Below, in pieces: positions 20,101-28,487 of a stretch of 64,000 nt of DNA. Each line of letters opens with the position of its first letter. Position 1 is the stretch's first letter. The notes under the pieces were generated by a model, which did no database searches, was not told where the DNA came from, and was given only the letters and a program-made list of their open reading frames with translations. The DNA comes from Nemophila menziesii. Lineage: Eukaryota; Streptophyta; Magnoliopsida; Boraginales; Hydrophyllaceae. Position numbers and translations under genes: made by a program. The stretch spans positions 5,208,001 through 5,272,000 of the forward strand of contig JARWIR010000018.1 in the NCBI GenBank assembly GCA_029959085.1, in the 5' to 3' direction.

Positions 20101-21913
20101 TCAACACAAAATTATACTTGAAGATGTTAACGCACGCTCAGTTGAAGGTCAAAGAAGATTAATGCCCGCTATGAAGGATGTGGTGAAGAAAGAGGTGATC
20201 AAGCTTTTAGATGCAGGGATTATTTATCCCATCTCGAGTAGTGAATGGGTGAGTCCGGTTCAGTGTGTACCGAAGAAAGGAGGAATGATAACAGTTCTTA
20301 ACGATAAAAATGAAGCAATTCCTTCAAGAACGGTAGTTGGATGGAGAGTTTGCATGGATTACAGAAAGCTGAACAAGGCCACCAGAAAAGATCACTTCCC
20401 TTTGGCCTTCATTGATCAAATGTTAGACAAATTAGCCGGAAGAGAGTACTATTGCTTCTTGGATGGTTATTCTGGGTATAATCAAATTTACGTGGCTCCG
20501 GAAGATCAACATAAAACAACATTTACATGCCCCTTTGGTACTTTTGCATATCGTAGAATGCCATTTGGGTTGTGTAATGCTCCTGCTACCTTTCAAAGAT
20601 GCATGATGGCTATCTTCTGGGATATGATCGATAACTTTCTTGAAGTGTTTATGGATGATTTCTCTGTATTTTGTGATGATTTTGATAAGTGTTTAGATAA
20701 TTTAGAGAAGGTGTTAATCAGATGCAAAGAAACAGATTTGGTTTTAAACTGGGAGAAGTGTCATTTCATGGTTCGCGAAGGTATTGTTCTGGGTCACAAG
20801 GTTTCGAGTGTTGGATTGGAAGTCGATAGAGCGAAGATAGAGGTAATTAAAACTCTTCCCCCTCCTGTTTCTGTTAAAGGGGTAAGGAGTTTTCTTGGCC
20901 ATGCTGGCTTTTATAGGCGATTTATCAAAGACTTTTCTAAGATTGCGAAACCGTTATGCAACTTACTTGAAAAGGATTCCAAATTCCTTTCTGATGAAGC
21001 TTGTTTAGCGGCCTTCAAAGCAATCAAGGAAAAGCTTATTTCTGCTCCTATAGTAGTACCTCCAGATTGGAATTTACCGTTTGAGGTTATGTGTGATGCG
21101 AGTGATTTGTGTATGGGAGCTGTATTAGGACAAAGAAAAGAGAGAGTATTTCATTCGATTTATTATGCTAGTAAAACTTTTAATGGTGCTCAAGTGAATT
21201 ATACAGTTACAGAAAAGGAGTTGCTAGCGGTTGTGTATTCATTCGATAAATTTCGCTCTTATATTCTTGGAGCGAAAGTTATTGTTTATACAGATCATTC
21301 AGCGATTCGATATCTTATGGAGAAGAAGGATGCTAAACCAAGGTTAATTAGATGGGTGTTATTGCTTCAAGAGTTCGATTTAGAGATCAAGGATAGAAAA
21401 GGGTGTGAGAATCAGGTTGCAGACCATCTATCGAGGTTAGAAGGTTCAGAGTTGAACAGTGGTACTGAAGCAGTTAGAGAAGAATTTCCGGATGAGAGTC
21501 TATTCGTTGTTCGTGATTATGAAGCTCCTTGGTATGCGGATATTGCAAATTTAGTGGTGAGTGGTTCCTTTCCTGAAGGTTCAACTTATCAAGAAAGAAA
21601 AAGATTAGCTCACCGTGCAAGACAATTCTTTTGGGAGGATCCTTTCCTCTACAAAGTGTGTGCTGATCAAATGGTAAGAAGATGTGTAGCCAAGGAAGAA
21701 ATTAAGGCGATTATAGATGGGTGTCACGATTCACCTTATGGTGGACATTTCAAAGGAGATCGAACTGCTGCTAAGGTATTACAATCTGGGTTCTATTGGC
21801 CTTCTATTATAAAAGATTGTCATGAATTTACGAAAAGATGTACAAGATGCCAATTTACCGGAAACATATCCAAGAGGGATGAGATGCCACGTAATAATGT
21901 GTTAGAAGTATAA
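17198..21913 (+). CDS. Gag-Pol polyprotein: gag, protease, reverse transcriptase, RNase H, integrase N-terminus
   Basis: A 1571-codon frame with its ATG at 17198. The Gag domain lies at about residues 115-300. A degraded zinc knuckle is at 363-376 (Cys363, Phe366 replacing Cys, then His and Cys). After a charged linker the protease has DLGAS (Asp708). RT covers about 1000-1180 with FMDD at 1151-1154 in place of YxDD. RNase H has Asp1300, the Glu of TEKELLA, and Asp1366, and ends near the HLSRL motif. The integrase HHCC zinc-binding region is at about 1508-1550. Gag and Pol share one frame, as usual for Athila. The frame ends at a TAA (21911-21913) where element B has GAA, a nonsense mutation just before the catalytic core. 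Otherwise it is intact, consistent with a young copy. Confidence 0.93.
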   Translation: MRRRLFKDLEPTPPILSNPESLIRLANRRRREREALEVEELSNRMEGINLQDQQNNQPGQLGANGQPLAPGVIPPIPPVIPNPQVQIVMNQDPWFTNGPPEVPFRAPAIGVGAPDIDVPRFRPDSGMLAQFQNFGNFRGRPSEDPLRAVQKFKQICDSYITQGVSREQLYFAAFKFFVIDGASEWHDTQDPTKITNWDQLEIAFFDRYYPSNMRLDAELKLTHFRQEDDETVGKSWTRFQTCLRRVPTHGFSEQQQLKIFYRGLDGTSREKLDMLCGAGFLQVQPAHAKIILERTVKNEVGWNSVRTPVKGVNNVDMEEKFATLENKIQNTIEQQLKQLTLAVKEGFSGKKVAVHAAQEVYMCSIFRVDDHDEESCPNNQESVMFMSNRGNFNSSGNGYQPNRNHPGFQYSNPNGAANPTYAYQLRPQGNNYNPRPHNNYQGGQNQGNYVQRQAPQNTYDETLNQKALPAHLQEGVVTLQKTVENLIALQTQAMERENAAEANMKLFQNQLSQINKKLNQRPQGQLPSDTENPIQREDCNAVTLRSGKNLPPPPFPVMKEKEVPRKEKEVGEKEKENEKDSEVEEIERPREVPKKKDDIVINRPPPPFPSRVQKKGDLGDFQKFFNRVKGLSINIPLLEAIRDIPKYTKFLKRALTNKRPYCDNEMIGLPEECSAICQSKLPPKLVDPGSFTIPISIGEEWKGKALCDLGASMNLMPKSIFDKLKIGNTRPTSMVLQMADRSLAHPEGRIEDVLVKAGTLIFPVDFVILEYNADRNVPIILGRPFLATGRTLIDVENGELTMRIQDEEVKFNVFRAMKFPDSQEDCFRMDVVEQASQEVFYCLNFDDILQAALTLDSPEMMEELVETVAALNSENSKYRHLAYEPVREPGEIIPKKKPSIESPPELEEQPLPAHLRYAYLGTNETLPVIVSANLTCPQEDKLLRVLRANKEATGWTIADIKGISPSYCQHKIILEDVNARSVEGQRRLMPAMKDVVKKEVIKLLDAGIIYPISSSEWVSPVQCVPKKGGMITVLNDKNEAIPSRTVVGWRVCMDYRKLNKATRKDHFPLAFIDQMLDKLAGREYYCFLDGYSGYNQIYVAPEDQHKTTFTCPFGTFAYRRMPFGLCNAPATFQRCMMAIFWDMIDNFLEVFMDDFSVFCDDFDKCLDNLEKVLIRCKETDLVLNWEKCHFMVREGIVLGHKVSSVGLEVDRAKIEVIKTLPPPVSVKGVRSFLGHAGFYRRFIKDFSKIAKPLCNLLEKDSKFLSDEACLAAFKAIKEKLISAPIVVPPDWNLPFEVMCDASDLCMGAVLGQRKERVFHSIYYASKTFNGAQVNYTVTEKELLAVVYSFDKFRSYILGAKVIVYTDHSAIRYLMEKKDAKPRLIRWVLLLQEFDLEIKDRKGCENQVADHLSRLEGSELNSGTEAVREEFPDESLFVVRDYEAPWYADIANLVVSGSFPEGSTYQERKRLAHRARQFFWEDPFLYKVCADQMVRRCVAKEEIKAIIDGCHDSPYGGHFKGDRTAAKVLQSGFYWPSIIKDCHEFTKRCTRCQFTGNISKRDEMPRNNVLEV

Positions 21914-22834
21914 AAATTCGATGTTTGGGGTATAGATTTTATGGGTCTTTTCGTCCCTTCAAATGGTAACCTCTACATTTTATTAGCTGTTGATTACGTG
22001 TCTAAGTGGGTAGAAGCGGTGGCCTTACCTACCAATGATTCAAGAGTGGTGATTAAGTTCTTAAAGTCACATATTTTCACTAGACATGGCACTCCAAGGG
22101 TAATTATTAGCGATGGAGGTACTCATTTCGTTAATAAGTATTTGAAGACTGTTCTAGAAAAATATGGAGTGAGACATCGTATATCTACTGCTTATCATCC
22201 ACAAGCCAATGGTCAAGCTGAAGTCTCAAATCGTGAGGTAAAATCTATCTTAGAGAAAACCGTTGGTCCTACTAGAAAAGATTGGTCTATGAAACTAGAT
22301 GATGCACTATGGGCCTATCGTACTGCTTTCAAAACTCCAGTAGGTGCTTCTCCGTATCGAATGGTATATGGTAAGGCTTGTCACTTACCTCTTGAACTTG
22401 AAATGGGTTCTTATTGGGCTATTGCGAAGTTAAATTTAGATCTTACTCTAGCTGGTGAGAATCGAATGATGAAACTTAATGAGCTTGATGAATTTAGATT
22501 ACATGCTTATGATAATGCTAAACTGTACAAAGAAAATACCAAGAGATGGCATGATAATTGAATTCGAGAGAAGAACTTTGTAGTGGGACAAAGAGTGTTG
22601 AAATATAATTCAAAGTTCAGTAATTATCCGGGGAAATTAAGATCGAAGTGGTCAGGACCTTACATCGTGACCAAAGTTACACCTCATGGAGCTATAGAGA
22701 TAGAACATCCACTTGAGAACCGTACATTCATGGTGAACGGTCATCGTTTAAAGATATATCATGGAGGTGAAGACACCGATCGTGCAAAAGACCCACATCC
22801 TGGAGAGGTCATGTACCTCCTCGAAGCTCCTTAG
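21914..22834 (+). pseudogene. Integrase catalytic core and GPY/F C-terminus, cut off by nonsense codons
   Basis: It is in the same frame as the upstream gag-pol. The core retains its catalytic acids: the Asp of GIDFMG, the Asp of IISDGG and the Glu of QAEVSNREV. An LWAYR-type segment and a PLELEMG region follow. A second nonsense codon, TGA at 22559-22561, replaces the CGA seen in element B. After it the frame continues through VGQRVLKYNSKF, KWSGPYIV and IEIEHPLENRTF (GPY/F-like module) to TAG at 22832-22834. An internal ATG at 21941 could start only a partial core. This copy cannot make integrase as a continuous polyprotein. Confidence 0.88.
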
Positions 22835-23831
22835 ACGCACGAGGTAACCCGTCGAGCTTAACGACGTTAAACAAAAGCCAATTTCTTGTATATTAGTTTA
22901 AGTATTTTAATTTCGTAGTGTAAATTAGTTAAGCTTCGTTGATTTTAGTTTTTATTTTTAAGAAATGAGGAAGGGTGTTTGTTTTTGATGATTTCAGGGA
23001 TATAATGGTCATGAGTTTGGGGTCAAAACGATGTAAAAACAAAAAAAAATTGGAGTCCACAGCCGGTCTGACCGGCTAGCCGACGAGCTGGCCGGCATAC
23101 CGGTCAAAAGAGCTGAAGGACCCCAACTCTCTGACCACTGCGTCAGCGATGACGTAGAGTTGCTGCGTCACCATTCGCGCCAGCGAGATCCGCCGGTATG
23201 CCGGTCAATTGACCGGCTAGCCGGCCAAAGAGGAAGGAGGTTCTGGTCCTTGCGTTCGCGACGACGCAAGGTTACTGCGTCATCAAATGCGCCATCGACG
23301 TTTCGCCGGCATGCCGGCGAATCCGCCGGCTAGCCGGCCAATGATGTCAAGGTCTCTGATCACTGCGTCAGCGACGACGCAAGAAGCTTGCGTTTTGAGG
23401 TAAAAAAAAAATCGAATTTAGTAATTTTTTTTCGCCGCCCTCGCGACCGGCATGCCGGCGAATCCGCCGGCTAGCCGGCCAGCTGTTGCGAGAGGCGGTT
23501 TTGAGTTCCTTAAACCTAGTTTTTTGCCTCTTTTCCAAGCCAAACCTTATATTCCGAATCCTTGCCTCCACCTACTCCGAAAATCATCAACAAACAACTA
23601 TAAAATCATCAAATCAAGCCTTCTATCATAACCAAAATTCATATTTTCTCCAAAAATTTCTTCTTCCTAGCCTTGAAATTAAATCCAATTCTTCCACAAT
23701 CCCTCTCAAATAACCTTAACCCATCTCATATTCCACCTAATCCTTCAAGTTTTAAGCCTCAAAACATCAAATTTCAAAGCTTTTCTCTAGCTTTTTCTCT
23801 ATTTGAAGTTTTGAGTTTGGGGTGAAAAGAG
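22835..23831 (+). other. Spacer between integrase and env-like ORF, element A
   Basis: Non-coding. It begins with the GAGGTAACCCG segment shared after integrase in all elements, followed by an AT-rich part, a polypurine-like GAGTTTGGGGT at 23013-23023, the palindrome array at 23069-23484 and an AT-rich leader with a second GAGTTTGGGGT at 23813-23823. The small frame at 23486-23713 is not conserved as protein. Confidence 0.7.
23069..23484. repeat. Palindrome array with CTAG and CATG/TATG cores, element A
   Basis: Four diverged units of about 110-140 bp. Each has one GCCGGCATGCCGGC-type and one GCCGGCTAGCCGGC-type palindrome, with centres near 23074 and 23100, 23197 and 23220, 23310 and 23332, and 23455 and 23476. 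Between pairs lies TGCGTCAGCGACGACGCA, itself an inverted repeat. Element C has the same array (53895-54225). Confidence 0.88.
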
Positions 23832-25166
23832 GTGACTAACAGAACCGATTCGATGTGTAACTATCGAAGAAACATACCAAGAAACAGGAACAATGTTGGA
23901 GCTAGCCCAGACCAAGCAATTGAGATTCCGGATTCGCGATCCATAAAGACTGTCCAAAACCCAATTGCTCCGAAACGAAAAGAAAATCCGAGTAAGGCTA
24001 ATCCAAAAAAGAGTAGGTTAATTGATGAGAGTGATGAAGAAAGTGAGGAAGAAGTTGAGGAAGAAATTGAGGAAGAAACTGAACAAGAAGTTCCCGAAGA
24101 ACCAGTGCAACAACCGAAAGCTCCGCGTAGGAAAGCTTGGGCTCAAAAGCCTAAGAGAGTCTTCGTTCCATGGGATACTCAGGTTTGTGATCGAATTGAA
24201 TTTTTGAAGTTTGGTGAGGAGATGAATCTTCCTAAAGGTATTATGACTAGTGCTTATAAAGATTATGGTATTACTTGTGATAAATTGGGTTGGAAGGAAT
24301 TGAGAGAAAGGAAGCTTGAGTATATTCCTACCTTGGTGCGAGATTTTTATGAAGGAATCGCCTTCTCAAAAGAATCAGTTATTATTCGCAAAAAGGTAGT
24401 TCCTTTCTCCGTTGAGCTTATTCGTAAATCATTGAAATTACCCGAGTTTTCCGGAATATGTCCGTTTCAAGAATATCTAAAAGAGCCTTCGTTTGATTAT
24501 GACTCCCTCTGGGGGAAAGTGCTTGTTGATGGGGCCCACCCAATTCCCGAAGGAGAGAGATATCCTGGACAGATGTATAGTAGTAATTTGCTACCATGTG
24601 CTAAGATTTGGTCACGTTTCATAATCCTTACCTTCTTCGGAGTTAAACACATATCGGAAGTGAAGAAGGAGCATCTTTTGTTCATTAAATGTATTATCGA
24701 GGAGATACCCATGGATGTTGCTCGTGTGATATATGATACTATCATGGAATTTGCTAGAATTCCTACTTCACAACAAAATCTCAAATTTCCTTGTACTATC
24801 ACTACTTTGTGTTTAGACGCAAAGGTTCCGCGTAAAGACGCAGAGATTGATCGTGTTGTAGTGTGTGAGAGTATGGGTTTAACTTTGATCAAGAATATTC
24901 TTGATGAGGTGTTAAATGAAACAAGAAATCCGAGAGCTCCTCCAAAGAAGAAGATGCATACAACTGATGAGTTCGAAGCGAAAGTGAAGGTGTCAGAAGA
25001 GAATCAAGTGAAGATGATTGCGTCTTTAGGAAACGTTACAAAAGAGTTAGAACTTCTCCGAAACATGTTAATGGGGGTGAGCGCAATTCAACACGCCACC
25101 TATGGTATACTTACGCAAGAGAAAGTTCATGGACGCAACACCGATAACCAGCCTCGCGCTGGTTAA
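23832..25166 (+). CDS. Env-position (env-like) ORF of element A, 444 codons
   Basis: This is the extra 3' ORF of Athila elements. It has a basic N-terminus, an acidic Glu-rich tract at about residues 62-90, a conserved core (KVVPFSVELIRKSLKLP at 187-203, WSRF at about 259, DVARVIYD near 296, LKFPCTITTLC at 316-326) and a coiled-coil-like C-terminus at about 380-425. The core resembles what databases call a putative plant transposon protein. I see no signal peptide or transmembrane segment, so env describes position only. Function is unknown. The first codon is GTG where C and B have ATG; an in-frame ATG at 23853 could start a version seven residues shorter. No stop interrupts the frame, unlike pol. 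Confidence 0.85.
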   Translation: MTNRTDSMCNYRRNIPRNRNNVGASPDQAIEIPDSRSIKTVQNPIAPKRKENPSKANPKKSRLIDESDEESEEEVEEEIEEETEQEVPEEPVQQPKAPRRKAWAQKPKRVFVPWDTQVCDRIEFLKFGEEMNLPKGIMTSAYKDYGITCDKLGWKELRERKLEYIPTLVRDFYEGIAFSKESVIIRKKVVPFSVELIRKSLKLPEFSGICPFQEYLKEPSFDYDSLWGKVLVDGAHPIPEGERYPGQMYSSNLLPCAKIWSRFIILTFFGVKHISEVKKEHLLFIKCIIEEIPMDVARVIYDTIMEFARIPTSQQNLKFPCTITTLCLDAKVPRKDAEIDRVVVCESMGLTLIKNILDEVLNETRNPRAPPKKKMHTTDEFEAKVKVSEENQVKMIASLGNVTKELELLRNMLMGVSAIQHATYGILTQEKVHGRNTDNQPRAG

Positions 25167-26590
25167 GATACGTTTTCTATCCCTTTCGCGTTTTAGTTAG
25201 TTTAGTTTATTTTTATTGCGTTGAGTCTTTTCGAGTCGTGGGGACACGACTCCTTTTTGAGTTTGGGGTGGGGTTCGTTGCCTCATCCCAGTTTTATGTG
25301 TTATGTGTTTTATTTGCTTTCAATAAAATAATTTTTGGAGTTTCGTTTGACTATAGAAGATTTTAAATGCCCCTTTAAGCATACTTTTGATGAATCAATG
25401 ATAGTAAATATTGGACTTTAGGGATTGATATAGAACGCACTTACAATTGCATGCGAACATAGGTAATTAATAGGAAAAATTAATGAACAATGCAAATGAA
25501 GTAAGCTTGTACTTAAGGAATATGTTTGGTGTGTAGAACGTGAAATCTTAATTAGTAGAGAACGCACCTAGATATGAACTAAAGACAAGCTATGTACTTA
25601 GGAAAATGATAGGGGCAGTTCTTTGTTAGCCATTTGAAGCCTTTTAGCTTGCTATCCCTTATATTAATTTTATCCGTCTTAGCCCAATTTTGAGCCTTAA
25701 GCCTTTCTTTTTGTAGCCACGATATAAACCCATTATCCTTTAGATTATTAGGCATGACCAAATGACCCGCACTTGAATCACAACCCTGAGACTTGTCTCG
25801 AGCTTGAGTTTGGGGTGGAGGGTCCACATTTGGGAATTTACATTGGGAAGGGATTATATGTGTTTATATTGGGCCACAAAAACAAAAGATGATATGATTA
25901 TTTTGTAACCCTTTGCCGAGATTTGAAAAAGAAAAAAAAAAGAGAAAAAGAAAGAAAAATTCATAAGAGACATGACTTTTCACATCAAAATGATGGTCAT
26001 GGGTATCTTGTACAAAAAAATAAAAAAAAATAAAAAAGAACAAATAAATCGGCAAAGTGGAATATTTTTTTGGAAATCATCTTAGTTTATTTGGGTTGAC
26101 ATTGGGGACGCAACATTAGCGCGTCAAATGGGTGAGTGAGAACAATTTTTGAGCGTAAACTCAAGCTCGAGGACATGTTGATGGTAAGTGAGGAGAGAGC
26201 CAAAGGCCCACTTCAAATTTACCAAATATACATCCATACCGTCCTTAAGCCATTATTAAAACCATAAAGACCTCATGATTCCTAAGTGCATAGTGAATTT
26301 ATAATTCTGTTGATAGGGAATATGCTAGGTGGAGCGTTCAAAGCGAGTTGGGATTAATGACCACCCTATAGCCATCATACAGATATGAGTACAAGTGTAA
26401 CCTTCAAGCATTGCGACTTTAATTTTATGATTGAGATTATTTGTGTTTGATGTTGCATGATTAGTGTATGTATATGTTAGTTCTTAAAGTTTTGCTATAT
26501 GAGATTTATCTTAAGAATTGCTTTAGGGTTTATTTGCTAGCTTCTATTTGTTCTTGCGTTTACTTCTACCCCTTGTTTTGTTTTGTTTTG
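25167..26590 (+). other. Long 3' non-coding region of element A
   Basis: About 1.4 kb without a gene. It holds stem-loop SL1 (25233-25252), polypurine-like GAGTTTGGGGT at 25259-25269 and at 25806-25816 (the latter after GAGACTTGTCTC, a small hairpin at 25789-25800), and an A-rich stretch near 25920-26050. Elements B, C, N1 and D have the same order on their own strands. Confidence 0.75.
25233..25252 (+). promoter_or_regulatory. Stem-loop SL1 before an internal polypurine-like tract, element A
   Basis: GAGTCGTG-GGGA-CACGACTC: a perfect 8-bp stem with a four-base loop, followed after six bases by GAGTTTGGGGTGGGG. It is conserved in N1 (31470-31489), B (46271-46290), C (52086-52105) and D (61065-61084). 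Confidence 0.75.
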
Positions 26591-26626
26591 CTTTGTCGGG
26601 ACGACAAAGGTTTGAGTTGGGGGTCT
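26591..26626 (+). promoter_or_regulatory. Stem-loop SL2 and terminal polypurine tract, element A
   Basis: CTTTGTCG-GGA-CGACAAAG (26591-26609), then TTGAGTTGGGGGTCT directly against the 3' LTR. The purine tract is the expected plus-strand primer. In N1 and D the stem is TTGTATCG/CGATACAA, which keeps pairing through changes on both sides. Confidence 0.82.
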
Positions 26627-27492
26627 TGATGTCTCCTTAATTGTTCTTATTTTCGACCCTTAGGAGACATCATTTTTGGTGTTTATTTAATCAATTTGAT
26701 AGACTTTTGGACTAAATATGCAATAATATGATTTTTCCTCTTTTATTTCTAGCATTTTTTATTTATTAATCTTTTGCGCGTAATATTGGTATTTTTAGTG
26801 TAAAGTTTACAGGTTTTAGATGTTAGCTAGAAGAGAAATCCGAGGAGAAAGTCAAAGATCAAAAGATAGAGTCAAGACTTGAAAAGAAATCCCGAAGATA
26901 TTATTTTTAGAGCTGAAAATCCATTTTCCAGGCCATAGATTGCTGATTTCGAGGTACTTAAGCGACGATTTAGCCGCTGACTTTTGAAGATAAAACGCTC
27001 CCTATCGAGTTACGGAACTTTAGCAACTGGAATGAGGTCAATCGGAGTCATAACGAATTAGGAAAAGCCGTTTTAGTGAAGGTATATCAGCAGTTACGGG
27101 ATTTTGGGCTAAGTTAGTGGACTTGGGCCTTTTATATTTCATTTAATTAAAAGCCTAGGTCCAAATCCGAATTTGCACTTATAAAAGGAGGTCTGGACTT
27201 CTATTTTACACACAATTCACATTCTGCAAGATTAAAAACACCAGAGAGAAGCAACAGAAGGAAGAAGAAGAAGCTACAAGAGCTGTAGAGGGTCTATATC
27301 TCCGTTCGTAGTCATTTCGATTCCGGAAATTAGGTTTTTCTTATCTTTTAATTTTGTAATCAATATAAATTCATTTACATTTAATTTAGTATTTTTTTTA
27401 ATATGAGCTAAACTTTTCATAGTGCTTGAGAACAAACAATGGGTGAATCCCAATTATATTGAATAACGAATGTTGAATTTGGGTTTCTGTTA
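26627..27492 (+). repeat. Element A 3' LTR, truncated
   Basis: Matches the first 866 bp of the 5' LTR, with about 2% difference by eye. It stops at GGGTTTCTGTTA, where the sequence switches to CATCTCGCTACAACAT, homologous to about 7649. About 695 bp of LTR are missing. Confidence 0.9.
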
Positions 27493-27497
27493 TATTC

Positions 27498-27690
27498 ATC
27501 TCGCTACAACATCACGAATTTCATGCTATGAGACACACTTTTCAATCATCTGATCAATACATACTTTTAACATGAACAAATCTTCCCAAACTAAGTTCTT
27601 GGCGTGGCGAATCAATATCTTCTTCTCGTGTGGTGTGCTTCCGATAGCAAATGATCCACTCATGTCGATTTCTAACACAAGTTAATAATA
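27498..27690 (-). pseudogene. Degraded integrase zinc-finger region (copy 2)
   Basis: Homologous to 7650-7845, with the same order and about 95% identity by eye. It is the first surviving part of copy 2 after the deletion. It is too degraded to code. Confidence 0.6.
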
Positions 27691-28487
27691 TTTATATGAT
27701 GATAAAATTTTACATAAAGTCTTATTTAATTATTTGTTTTAAAAGTAGTTTATCACCCAACACTTTTTCATAAATTCTCCTTTTAAGTCCAAAATCATTC
27801 AAAGAGCCCCCATTACAACCACTCCTACACCCCAACTAACGTACCATTTTTTCCGTACCCCAGGTCCCTAGTTTTGTTTTCTAATTCGTATTGTTTAAAT
27901 TTGTTTTATACATAAATATTTATATATTTGTTGTGTTTTTATTTTCTTTCTAAAATTATTTTAATAAGCTGCTCCTCTAGGATATGTTATTTTTCAAAGA
28001 AAAAGAGCCATCCTTTAAGCTTTTATTAGTCGTCTCAATAATCAATGTTTCATAAAGTAAAATAACAATGCAAGAGGTGATGTACATAAGCTTGTTTCCT
28101 TAAAAAACAAAATTTCAGTAAAATATCTGAAGAATAATTCATGCTTAACTTTTTTCATTTTTATAACAAGAAATATGTATTAGCCATATCAAACATTTTC
28201 TCATAAAAGAGACATATTTAAGAATTTTGATGGTAACCTTCCAGTTTTATGGGGCCACCCTGCTGAACCTCATATATATATTATATGAAGCAAAGCTGCA
28301 TTACGATAATAAAAATGTGGATTAAATGATAAATTTATAAAATGATGTTGGTGTACAAGAAAAATAATATGTTTCATTTTTTTAAGTAAAAAAAAGACAT
28401 AAAAAACCAATTCTTATAACCCAATAAACTATAATTTTAGTTTTCATACGAATCAACGAAAGCAAAAAAAAACGTCCACATGATAAT
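27691..28487. other. AT-rich stretch (copy 2 of 7851-8655)
   Basis: No feature beyond the homology. It ends at the ATAAT target site of N1 (28483-28487). Confidence 0.5.

Larger units (their letters stand above)
15504..27492 (+). mobile_element. Element A: Athila-type Ty3/gypsy retrotransposon, 3' LTR truncated
   Basis: In order: 5' LTR (15504-17064), tRNA-Asp primer site, one long gag-pol frame with two nonsense codons, palindrome spacer, open env-position ORF, long 3' region with stem-loops and polypurine tracts, and 866 bp of 3' LTR. The gag-PR-RT-RH-IN order is that of Ty3/gypsy; the tRNA-Asp primer and extra 3' ORF point to the Athila lineage. The shared part of the two LTRs differs at about 19 positions in 866 (roughly 2%, by eye), so insertion is fairly recent. 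The right end was lost in a deletion joining it to old sequence at 27493. Confidence 0.9.

Noticed and set aside
23486..23713. Small ORF upstream of the env-like ORF in A, with a counterpart in C
   Set aside because: It lies in the leader; its apparent conservation is explained by overall DNA similarity, and it is not found in B or D.
23832..25166. Calling the env-like ORF a true viral envelope protein
   Set aside because: No signal peptide, transmembrane helix or cleavage site is visible. The name is positional, and the core resembles a plant transposon-associated domain.
15504..27492. Assigning the elements to Ogre/Tat lineages
   Set aside because: The primer site matches tRNA-Asp, there is no ORF before gag, and the extra ORF lies downstream of pol, which fits Athila.
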